NCBI GenBank assembly: GCA_023460615.1
Contig: JAEWPL010000162.1
Location: 1 to 8,965, forward strand
Reading direction: 5' to 3'
DNA: 8,965 nucleotides
Origin: Pseudomonadota bacterium
GTDB taxonomy: Bacteria; Pseudomonadota; Gammaproteobacteria; Enterobacterales; Succinivibrionaceae
Every line of letters starts with the position of its first letter. Position 1 is the stretch's first letter. Shown in pieces: positions 1 to 4,943 of this stretch. The notes under the pieces were generated by a model that saw only the letters and a program-made list of their open reading frames with translations, was not told the origin of the DNA and ran no database searches. A program made the translations under genes and the position numbers.

Positions 1-31
1 CACAAGAGCTTTCAATACCTAGAATGCGCAT
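1..31 (-). CDS. tsaD: tsaD N-terminus (tRNA t6A37 threonylcarbamoyltransferase), cut by window edge
   Basis: Reading leftward from an ATG at 31-29, the ten complete codons give MRILGIESSC, which matches the conserved TsaD/YgjD/Kae1 N-terminus (MRVLGIETSC in E. coli), the start of the ASKHA-type fold. TsaD transfers the threonylcarbamoyl group to A37 of ANN-decoding tRNAs together with TsaB and TsaE, in the cytoplasm. An AAGG Shine-Dalgarno (42-39) lies seven bases before the ATG, which supports this start. The gene follows dtd by 58 nt on the same strand and may be co-transcribed. A TGTTAAAAT extended -10 (68-60, minus strand) could give it an extra promoter. Only ten residues are visible, so the call rests on that signature plus the rpsU neighbourhood, which is the E. 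coli arrangement. Confidence 0.8.
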   Translation of the reverse strand, partial: MRILGIESSC

Positions 32-89
32 TTTTCAACCTTACAAAAACAAACAGCTCATTTTAACAAACATTAGTTTGTTTGTTTAC

Positions 90-527
90 CTATATTTTTA
101 ACATAAAGGTTACAGGACCGTCATTCTCAAGAGTTACCTTCATATCAGCTGCAAATACACCTTCTTGAACAGTTGGTAACTTTTGATGAGCATAAGCGGT
201 AAACTTTGCGTATAGCTCTTTAGCTTCATTTGGAGCCATGGCAGGATCAAAACTTGGGCGATTGCCAGCATTGGTGTTAGCTGCTAATGTAAATTGAGAT
301 ACCAAAAGCACATTACCGTTTACCTGCTCTACATTAAGGTTCATCTTGTCATTCTCATCATGGAAGATACGGTACTTTAAGATCTTATCAAACATCTTTT
401 TACACTTAGCTTCATCATCTCCTTTTTCAAGACCAATAAAAGCTAAGATACCTTTTTCAATTGAACCTGTAACTTGATTATCTACCACTACTTTGGCGTA
501 ATTTACTCTTTGTAATAGTGCTAACAT
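90..527 (-). CDS. dtd: D-aminoacyl-tRNA deacylase
   Basis: Dtd hydrolyses the ester bond of D-aminoacyl-tRNAs (and Gly-tRNA(Ala)) in the cytoplasm, recycling mischarged tRNA. The 145-residue product is the usual family length. It carries both family signatures: SQFTLAANTNAGNRPSF near residues 78-94, and a C-terminal NDGPVTF containing the Gly-cisPro pair that gives chiral selectivity. I chose the ATG at 527-525 because MLALLQRV is the normal Dtd N-terminus and an AGGAG lies seven bases upstream. The open frame continues 50 codons further, but that extension is basic, unrelated to Dtd and runs into divergent crcB. tsaD follows 58 nt downstream on the same strand, so the two tRNA-quality genes may form one transcript. 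A TTGGAC-17-TATAAT promoter sits just upstream. Confidence 0.95.
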   Translation of the reverse strand: MLALLQRVNYAKVVVDNQVTGSIEKGILAFIGLEKGDDEAKCKKMFDKILKYRIFHDENDKMNLNVEQVNGNVLLVSQFTLAANTNAGNRPSFDPAMAPNEAKELYAKFTAYAHQKLPTVQEGVFAADMKVTLENDGPVTFMLKI

Positions 528-545
528 AAGATCTCCTAAAATATT

Positions 546-574
546 TTGCTCCATTATAGACAATCTACTAAAAT
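546..574 (+). promoter_or_regulatory. Candidate sigma70 promoter of crcB
   Basis: TTGCTC (546-551), a 17-base spacer and TAAAAT (569-574) end 20 bases before the crcB ATG. The boxes match consensus at three and five of six positions. The site lies almost entirely within the opposing dtd promoter. The 67-base dtd-crcB gap leaves no room for a fluoride riboswitch, so fluoride control of this gene is not evident from sequence. Confidence 0.35.
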
Positions 575-581
575 AGTCCAA
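553..581 (-). promoter_or_regulatory. Candidate sigma70 promoter of dtd
   Basis: On the minus strand, TTGGAC (581-576), a 17-base spacer and a perfect TATAAT (558-553) lie 26 bases before the dtd start codon. The -10 box is consensus and the -35 matches in the first three positions. It overlaps the weaker candidate crcB promoter on the other strand, so the two divergent units may compete for polymerase. Confidence 0.55.
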
Positions 582-594
582 AAAGGAATGGAAG

Positions 595-972
595 ATGTTA
601 CTTAATTTATTGTGTGTAGGTTTAGGTGGATTTGTTGGTGCAATTTTACGTGCACTTACAGGCATTGTTGTAAGCAAAATTGTACTGTTAAGTGCTTTTC
701 CTTACGCTACTTTAATTGTTAATATCTTAGGCTCATTTTTAATTGGCATGTTGCTTACAAGCTCTTATGTACTGTCAAATCCGAATTTAAAATCCTTTTT
801 AACCGCAGGTTTATTAGGTGGTCTTACAACCTTTTCAACCTTTAGCTTTGATACGCTATCTTTAATTGAGCATCGCTTTTTTACTGCAGCTGTTTTAAAT
901 GTAGCTCTTAATGTAGGACTTGCTTTAATTGCTTGTTTTTTAGGATCTGTGCTTGTAAAACACTTGTCTTAA
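595..972 (+). CDS. crcB: Fluoride-specific ion channel CrcB/Fluc
   Basis: Fluc proteins are inner-membrane dual-topology dimers that let F- leave the cell, preventing fluoride poisoning of enolase and pyrophosphatase. The 125-residue length is typical. Four hydrophobic segments are visible, at roughly 3-23, 36-56, 66-88 and 97-120. Family marks are GGFVGAILR in helix 1, TLIVNILGSFLIG in helix 2 with the conserved Asn43, and GGLTTFSTFSFD in broken helix 3, which supplies the phenylalanine box (Phe80, Phe83) and the Na+-binding turn. The ATG at 595 follows an AAAGGA with about seven bases spacing. The gene is single-copy here, as expected for the homodimeric type, and divergent from dtd. The only hairpin after its stop (981-1003) has its U-tract on the other strand. 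Confidence 0.93.
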   Translation: MLLNLLCVGLGGFVGAILRALTGIVVSKIVLLSAFPYATLIVNILGSFLIGMLLTSSYVLSNPNLKSFLTAGLLGGLTTFSTFSFDTLSLIEHRFFTAAVLNVALNVGLALIACFLGSVLVKHLS

Positions 973-1003
973 AACAAAAAAGCTACCTTGTAAAAAGAGA
1001 GCT
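971..1003 (-). terminator. Rho-independent terminator for the minus strand
   Basis: In minus-strand RNA, AGCTCTCTT (1003-995), a five-base loop and AAGGTAGCT (989-981) form a nine-pair stem with one mismatch and one G-U pair. It is followed by TTTTTGTTTT. The U-tract exists only on this strand, so it is not a good crcB terminator. It lies 26 bases past the stop of the minus-strand coding remnant at 1029-1157, suggesting a real gene once ended there. Confidence 0.6.
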
Positions 1004-1028
1004 AAAAGTTTTGGCAAATTAAAATGTA

Positions 1029-1157
1029 TTAGTAATTCTCATCAATTGCAGTCTTAATCTCCTCAAAAGCTTTATCTACTGCTTCTTTTACATCAACTGT
1101 ATTAGTTAAAATCTCCAAAGAAGTTGATAAAAAAACTAACAGAAGCAGTATTGCAAC
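1029..1157 (-). pseudogene. C-terminal remnant of an unrecognised gene
   Basis: The minus strand is open for 42 codons between a TAA at 1160-1158 and a TAA at 1031-1029, with no usable start codon. The translation begins with a hydrophobic stretch (VAILLLLVFLSTSLEIL), followed by a charged amphipathic tail (VDVKEAVDKAFEEIKTAIDE) ending in NY. The tail reads like ordinary coding sequence. A terminator of the right polarity lies 26 bases past its stop. I do not recognise the family. The 5' part appears to be missing: beyond the upstream stop the DNA reads as the coding tail of another gene on the opposite strand. A chance open frame is possible in DNA this short. Confidence 0.4.
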
Positions 1158-1267
1158 TTACTCAAAGATACTACGGACAATCCTTTGATTGTAATAAATC
1201 AAGACTTAAAATGGCTGTAGTTTATGATGCTAATAAAAAGAAGCTTGTAGCCTACAAAGAGTGTTAA
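1106..1267 (+). pseudogene. C-terminal remnant of a second unrecognised gene
   Basis: The plus strand is open for 53 codons after a TAG at 1103-1105 and ends with TAA at 1265-1267. Residues from about codon 13 (TEAVLQLTQRYYGQSFD) to the end (MAVVYDANKKKLVAYKEC) look like a genuine mixed alpha/beta coding tail. I do not recognise the family. The first 17 codons are antisense to the minus-strand remnant, so one of the two overlapping segments is probably not real coding. A TTG at 1124 could start a 47-residue protein, but only AAAGAAG precedes it, so a small intact gene is possible but weakly supported. A weak AT-rich inverted repeat (1283-1295) followed by GATTTT lies downstream. Confidence 0.4.
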
Positions 1268-1327
1268 GAAATTTAGGAAGGATAGTTTAAAACTAGATTT
1301 TCATCATGGAAAATTATTAATTTTAAG

Positions 1328-1356
1328 TTTACAGATAGCTACTTTTAGCTTATAAT
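1328..1356 (+). promoter_or_regulatory. Sigma70 promoter of rpsU
   Basis: TTTACA (1328-1333), a 17-base spacer and a perfect TATAAT (1351-1356) make this the best promoter in the window, matching eleven of twelve positions. The start point would be near 1363, giving a leader of about 68 nt before the rpsU ATG. That strength suits a ribosomal protein gene. Confidence 0.75.
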
Positions 1357-1373
1357 AACTGCGTTTTTTTACC

Positions 1374-1398
1374 GTCAAAGACATAATTGTCTTTTGAC
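1374..1398 (+). promoter_or_regulatory. Leader hairpin in the rpsU 5' UTR
   Basis: GTCAAAGACA (1374-1383), loop TAAT, and TGTCTTTTGAC (1388-1398) form a ten-pair stem with one bulged base inside the predicted rpsU leader. It ends 17 bases before the Shine-Dalgarno. It is too AT-rich and lacks the U-tract of an attenuator. It could protect the mRNA 5' end or be a landing site for translational feedback by S21; neither role is shown by the sequence. Confidence 0.5.
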
Positions 1399-1430
1399 AT
1401 TGGATATTTATAAGTGAGGTGGTTTTCCAC

Positions 1431-1646
1431 ATGCCAGTCATAAAAGTACGTGAGAACGAGCCATTTGACGTTGCCTTAAGACGTTTCAAGCGCTCTTGCG
1501 AAAAAGCAGGTATCTTAGCTGATGTAAGAGCTCGTGAATTCTATGAGAAGCCAACAACTGTACGTAAGCGTGCAAAGGCTTCTGCAATTAAGCGTCACGC
1601 CAAAAAGTTGGCCCGCGAAAATGCGCGCCATACAAGACTTTACTAA
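1431..1646 (+). CDS. rpsU: 30S ribosomal protein bS21
   Basis: bS21 sits near the 3' end of 16S rRNA on the 30S platform and helps mRNA engage the anti-Shine-Dalgarno. The 71-residue product, MPVIKVRENEPFDVALRRF through to a basic tail ending RHTRLY, is nearly identical to the E. coli protein in length and sequence. The ATG at 1431 is preceded by GAGGTGG eight bases upstream. An in-frame GTG at 1419 lies inside that Shine-Dalgarno and is not the start. Codons CGT, GCA and AAG recur, as in highly expressed genes. In E. coli rpsU heads the rpsU-dnaG-rpoD operon. Here it is monocistronic: a strong terminator follows and the next gene is convergent. Promoter and leader hairpin are listed separately. 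Confidence 0.98.
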   Translation: MPVIKVRENEPFDVALRRFKRSCEKAGILADVRAREFYEKPTTVRKRAKASAIKRHAKKLARENARHTRLY

Positions 1647-1685
1647 TCACGCATCTTTGTCGCAAGACATGGCTGTAACATTAGT

Positions 1686-1732
1686 CTAGTTGCTTGTGTG
1701 CACTAGCTAAGTTCTTAAGGTAAAACTTAAGA
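1686..1732 (+). other. Structured rpsU 3' region
   Basis: Between the rpsU stop and its terminator two further hairpins can form. CTAGT..GC (1686-1693) pairs with GCACTAG (1700-1706) with a one-base bulge, and TCTTAAG (1713-1719) pairs with CTTAAGA (1726-1732) around a six-base loop. With the terminator stem this gives three consecutive hairpins in a 3' UTR of about 130 nt. That could be a stability element or the body of a 3'-derived small RNA; no function can be assigned from sequence. Confidence 0.35.
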
Positions 1733-1745
1733 GGCTAAGGAAACA

Positions 1746-1777
1746 AAGGGTAAGCTAAAAGCTTACCCTTATTTTTT
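1746..1777 (+). terminator. Strong terminator of rpsU, probably bidirectional
   Basis: AAGGGTAAGCT (1746-1756), loop AAA, and AGCTTACCCTT (1760-1770) form a perfect eleven-pair stem followed by ATTTTTT on the plus strand. In the minus direction the stem is followed by TGTTT, so it can also end the convergent hydrolase gene, whose stop is at 1783. It explains why rpsU has no downstream partner here. Confidence 0.9.
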
Positions 1778-1782
1778 ATTGC

Positions 1783-2856
1783 TTAGTTTCCTTTATTAAA
1801 TTTTGCAATAATAGCTTCATGAGTGTTGTCCTTCCAAAACTTTAAGACTCTCTTTACCCACGAAACACCTTGTTGATCCATATTGATATCTGGACCTAAA
1901 CCAAAGCCATGGGCTAAACCAGGTAATACAATATGCATGGCAGGTATTTTAAGCTCTTCAAGATTAGCAATAGCAGAGCGTAAAACAGAGTGATTTACGA
2001 TTTTATCTTGCTGTCCTACTACAATTACAGTAGGTACATCTCTTTTAGTAGCGTAGTAGCTAATTGGATATAATAAGACATTCATAGTAGGTCTAACTTT
2101 TAGCTTACCAGCAAGATTTCCTTTGTTATCATGATGGGTAACATTGATTATTACCTGAGCACCAACAGAGGTGCCCCATAAAGAATAATTATTAGGATCG
2201 ACATTTAGTATTTCTGCATGATTTTGAATATAGGCAATTGCATCAACTAAGTATAATGACAAATCGACAACTCGCTTTGAAGATTGAGTTAATACAAAAG
2301 CGTTATAACCTTGTTTTGACAATTCTAAAGCTAAAGGGAAGCCTTCATGCATGATTGACTGATAACCAAAACCTCCAGATACAATCACTGCAAAAGGAGC
2401 ATCTGCTTTACCTCTAAAATAGAATATGCCCATATTGTTGTTTTCATTATGAGGGTAAATCTTATAAAAGACCTTTTGCCCAAAGTCTGCAATATCAGCT
2501 AGATACTCAACACATTCTACCGTCTCATAAGCACTAACATTATGATGTAAAGGCATAAGTTTATAGAGATCTTCTAAAGGAAGGTCAAGATCTGATTTCT
2601 TTTTAATTGGAAACAGTAAATTCTTAAAGGATCTAAATTCACTGTAATCCATGACTTTACCTATCGTGGACTTTTCAGAAAAGTGCATATTTAAGGCAAG
2701 ATTTTTAATCTTTTCTCCAAGTACCACTCTATCTACATCAGAATCATCATTTAACAAAAGATTCTGATAAGGATATGTTTCTTCATTGTTCAATGCAAGA
2801 GTCTGAAAGCTTAGTGCACTGCACAAAAGCATACTTAATAATAGTTTTTTGAACAT
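1783..2856 (-). CDS. Exported alpha/beta hydrolase (esterase/dienelactone-hydrolase type)
   Basis: A serine hydrolase of 357 residues with a probable Sec signal: MFKKLLLSMLLCSALS then a polar region, cleavage plausible after Ala21. The hydrolase fold occupies about 145-345. A strand and oxyanion loop is at 156-165 (VIVSGGF), the nucleophile elbow GTSVG at 228-232 has Ser230, Asp284 lies in VVGQQDKIVN and His316 in GLAHGFG, giving a complete Ser-Asp-His triad. Residues 25-140 form a polar N-terminal extension I do not recognise. The substrate is not evident; polysaccharide-associated esters or peptides are possible. AAAGG lies six bases before the ATG. The gene is transcribed alone from a TTGACA-17-TATACC promoter and converges on rpsU at a shared terminator. 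Location is likely periplasmic, since the hydrophobic segment is short and cleavable rather than an anchor; CSAL is a poor lipobox. Confidence 0.8.
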   Translation of the reverse strand: MFKKLLLSMLLCSALSFQTLALNNEETYPYQNLLLNDDSDVDRVVLGEKIKNLALNMHFSEKSTIGKVMDYSEFRSFKNLLFPIKKKSDLDLPLEDLYKLMPLHHNVSAYETVECVEYLADIADFGQKVFYKIYPHNENNNMGIFYFRGKADAPFAVIVSGGFGYQSIMHEGFPLALELSKQGYNAFVLTQSSKRVVDLSLYLVDAIAYIQNHAEILNVDPNNYSLWGTSVGAQVIINVTHHDNKGNLAGKLKVRPTMNVLLYPISYYATKRDVPTVIVVGQQDKIVNHSVLRSAIANLEELKIPAMHIVLPGLAHGFGLGPDINMDQQGVSWVKRVLKFWKDNTHEAIIAKFNKGN

Positions 2857-2909
2857 GCAAAGCCTTTATTAAAGTTTAGTGTTGCAAAAAGATTATTTGT
2901 CTAAGATTA

Positions 2910-2938
2910 GGTATAAATAATGTTAAAAAGGATGTCAA
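2910..2938 (-). promoter_or_regulatory. Sigma70 promoter of the hydrolase gene
   Basis: On the minus strand, a consensus TTGACA (2938-2933), a 17-base spacer and TATACC (2915-2910) lie about 54 bases before the hydrolase ATG. Ten of twelve positions match. It sits just after the terminator of the upstream oxidoreductase operon, so the hydrolase is an independent unit. Confidence 0.65.
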
Positions 2939-2958
2939 AATTAGGACTAGATTATTGT

Positions 2959-2993
2959 GAGAAAAGGCAGTTTCAGGGTGCAAAACTGCCTTT
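2959..2993 (-). terminator. Terminator of the three-oxidoreductase operon
   Basis: AAAGGCAGTTT and AAACTGCCTTT (2993-2983 and 2973-2963 on the minus strand) form a perfect eleven-pair stem around a nine-base loop. It is followed by only TCTC after the stem's own TTT, so the U-tract is short. It lies about 40 bases past the aldo/keto reductase stop and before the next promoter, as expected for an operon end. Confidence 0.65.
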
Positions 2994-3033
2994 AAGATCA
3001 TATTTTTAGGTTAAGTTTATTATACAGTCAAAG

Positions 3034-3963
3034 TTAAGGTAACTCATTACCAGCAGCAAGATAAATCTCATACCACTGTTTTCTAGTAAGCTCGATATCA
3101 CCTGCTTTAGCACTATCAATTACACGGGTAGCTTTAGTAGTACCGATAACAGCTTGCATTAGTTTAGCAACCTTTAAAACCCAAGCAATAGCGACTACTT
3201 GAGAGGAGACGTTAAGCTCCCCTGCAATCTTATCTAAAACAGAATTTAGTTTTAGATAAAGAGGAGATCCTACAAATACACCTTTGAAAAACCCGTACTG
3301 CATTACAGACCAAGCTTGAACTACAATACCATTTAGCTTGCAATACTCTAAAATACCACCATCTCGCATGATAGCAGGATCATTATCCATATTTGCATTA
3401 AAGCCAGCATTTAACATTGGGGTATGGCAAACACTTAGCTGTACTTGGTTAGCGCAAATTGGGCAATCTAAACCACTCTTTAGATATTTCATCTGCATAG
3501 GGTTCATATTGCTTACACCAAAGTTTAAAACTTTGCCATCACTTAAAAGCTTGTTAAAAGCCTCCCCTATCTCACTAGGATCCATTAGGGCATCAGGGCG
3601 ATGTAACAATAGGCAATCTAAGTGATCGGTATTAAGTCTTTTTAAGGAGCCTTCTACACAACTTATAATGTAGTCTTTTGAAAAATCAAAGTAAGTCAAA
3701 TCAGCATCTTTTCTGATACCGCACTTACTTTGTAAAAAGAAGTTATCACGCAAGGAAGTTTGCTTTGAAAAAGCCTCACCAAGTAGAGACTCAGCTTTAC
3801 CTTTTGAGTAACAATCTGCGATATCTAAAAAGTTAATACCTGCATCTAAACTGGTTTCAAGTAAATTTACAATCTCTAAGACATTAAGCTCTGGTATACG
3901 CATACATCCTAAAGCAATTTTAGAAACCTTTTGTTTATTAGCACCAAACTCAATATATTTCAT
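3034..3963 (-). CDS. Aldo/keto reductase, YdhF-like
   Basis: A 309-residue (beta/alpha)8-barrel NADP-linked oxidoreductase that would interconvert a carbonyl and an alcohol in the cytoplasm. The AKR catalytic tetrad is complete: Asp47 and Tyr52 in NFLDIADCYSKGKAE, Lys80 in LQSKCGI, and His121 in CLLLHRPD. GVSNMNP (149-155) is the usual strand-6 motif. The C-terminal cofactor loop IGTTKATRV (273-281) has the Lys and Arg that bind the NADPH phosphate. The sequence ASQVQLSVCH-like region and QAWSVMQYG resemble the YdhF branch rather than sugar-beta-subunit AKRs. AGGTGG lies seven bases before the ATG. It is the last gene of a three-gene operon, 18 nt after the hydroxyacid dehydrogenase. Substrate is unknown; reduction of the keto product made by a partner enzyme is a reasonable guess. 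Confidence 0.88.
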   Translation of the reverse strand: MKYIEFGANKQKVSKIALGCMRIPELNVLEIVNLLETSLDAGINFLDIADCYSKGKAESLLGEAFSKQTSLRDNFFLQSKCGIRKDADLTYFDFSKDYIISCVEGSLKRLNTDHLDCLLLHRPDALMDPSEIGEAFNKLLSDGKVLNFGVSNMNPMQMKYLKSGLDCPICANQVQLSVCHTPMLNAGFNANMDNDPAIMRDGGILEYCKLNGIVVQAWSVMQYGFFKGVFVGSPLYLKLNSVLDKIAGELNVSSQVVAIAWVLKVAKLMQAVIGTTKATRVIDSAKAGDIELTRKQWYEIYLAAGNELP

Positions 3964-3981
3964 TTTTAGGCCACCTAAAAA

Positions 3982-4917
3982 CTAATGGTTAGCAATATTT
4001 CTCATAGGTTCGTTGTTCATATAAGCTTCTACATTTGAAGCTGCAATTTTTACAATACGCTCTAAAGTCTCTTGCAAGAAGAACCAACCTGCCACATGAG
4101 GAGTAATTAAAATTCTTGGTTCACTCCACAATGGGTTATCCTGTGGTAAAGGTTCAGGAGTAGTTACATCTAAAGCAGCGCCTTGTAATTTATTTGCTCT
4201 GATAACCTCAAGCAGTGAGTTCTGATCAACTGCATCACCACGACCTACATTGATAAAGTAAGCACCTGTCTTCATCATCAAGAAGGTTCTTTGATTAAAG
4301 AGGTTAACAGTTTTAGGTGAGCTTGGTAGTACATTTACTACAATATCCGACTGCGGCAGGATTTTATCTAAATCGTCTAAGGTATAAAGCTCATCGATAT
4401 AGTCTGGCTTATCATTAAGATTACGACGAACACCAATAACTTTTTTAGCACCTAGTGCTTTTACTTTTTTAGCATAACTTCTGCCAATATCGCCTAAACC
4501 AAAGACTGCAATGGTTGCCCCTTCAACAGAGGTGATTTTGCCGCAATCAGACCAATCCTTACGATTTTGCTTATCACGATATAAATGAAAGTGTCTAATC
4601 AAGCTAAAGGTCATAGCTAAAATATGCTCACCTACAGCAGGGCTAAAGGCACCTACACTAGTACAAAGGATAGTCTTTTTAGGAAGCTTACCAACATAGT
4701 TATCATAACCTGCAGAATTAAGCTGTAAAAACTCTAAATCATCTGCATCTGAAAGTAAATTTGGGTTTACATTACCTACAATAATGTTCTTACCTTTAAT
4801 GTCCTCTGCTGTTACATCCTTTTGCTTTTTCACGGTAATGTTTAAATTTCCAATTGCCTTAAATAGGTCAATATGACGTGGTTCAACATCTAAAGCGATA
4901 AGTAAATTTTTTGCCAT
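3982..4917 (-). CDS. D-2-hydroxyacid dehydrogenase
   Basis: A 311-residue member of the D-isomer-specific 2-hydroxyacid dehydrogenase family, reducing 2-keto acids (for example glyoxylate, hydroxypyruvate or pyruvate) to D-hydroxyacids. The Rossmann motif VFGLGDIGRS is at 138-147. Catalytic residues are all present: Arg226 in NVGRGDAVD, Glu255 in TTPEPLP and His274 in ITPHVAGW. After the second Rossmann strand the sequence is VIGVRR rather than an acidic residue, which points to NADPH preference (inference). I chose the ATG at 4917 because GGAG lies six bases upstream; a TTG four codons earlier overlaps that Shine-Dalgarno. It is the middle gene of the operon: 26 nt after the Gfo/Idh/MocA gene and 18 nt before the aldo/keto reductase. 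The substrate cannot be told from sequence. Confidence 0.9.
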   Translation of the reverse strand: MAKNLLIALDVEPRHIDLFKAIGNLNITVKKQKDVTAEDIKGKNIIVGNVNPNLLSDADDLEFLQLNSAGYDNYVGKLPKKTILCTSVGAFSPAVGEHILAMTFSLIRHFHLYRDKQNRKDWSDCGKITSVEGATIAVFGLGDIGRSYAKKVKALGAKKVIGVRRNLNDKPDYIDELYTLDDLDKILPQSDIVVNVLPSSPKTVNLFNQRTFLMMKTGAYFINVGRGDAVDQNSLLEVIRANKLQGAALDVTTPEPLPQDNPLWSEPRILITPHVAGWFFLQETLERIVKIAASNVEAYMNNEPMRNIANH

Positions 4918-4943
4918 TTGTATCTCCAAGATTATTTGTTTAA

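Noticed and set aside
65..82. Inverted repeat AACAAAC/GTTTGTT between dtd and tsaD as a terminator
   Set aside because: The seven-pair stem is very AT-rich and lacks a U-tract on the minus strand; more likely chance in AT-rich DNA.
528..594. Possible fluoride riboswitch before crcB
   Set aside because: The 67-base gap shows none of the conserved crcB-motif elements and is too short once the promoter is placed.
528..677. N-terminal extension of the dtd frame by 50 codons
   Set aside because: It overlaps the divergent crcB start, is not Dtd-like, and the ATG at 527 has a good Shine-Dalgarno and the normal family N-terminus.
1306..1320. Four-codon frame MENY upstream of rpsU
   Set aside because: It lies upstream of the predicted rpsU start point, so it would not be in the leader, and it has no ribosome-binding site.
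1394..1399. TTGACA before rpsU as a second promoter
   Set aside because: The matching -10 position would fall in the Shine-Dalgarno; the hexamer is part of the leader hairpin arm.
1419..1430. GTG start four codons before the rpsU ATG
   Set aside because: The GTG is part of the GAGGTGG Shine-Dalgarno, and MPVIKVREN is the conserved N-terminus.
1304..1489. 61-codon minus-strand frame crossing the rpsU start
   Set aside because: It is antisense to the rpsU promoter, leader and coding start, with a basic composition of no family character.
3338..3625. 95-codon plus-strand frame
   Set aside because: It is antisense to the aldo/keto reductase with its complete catalytic tetrad.
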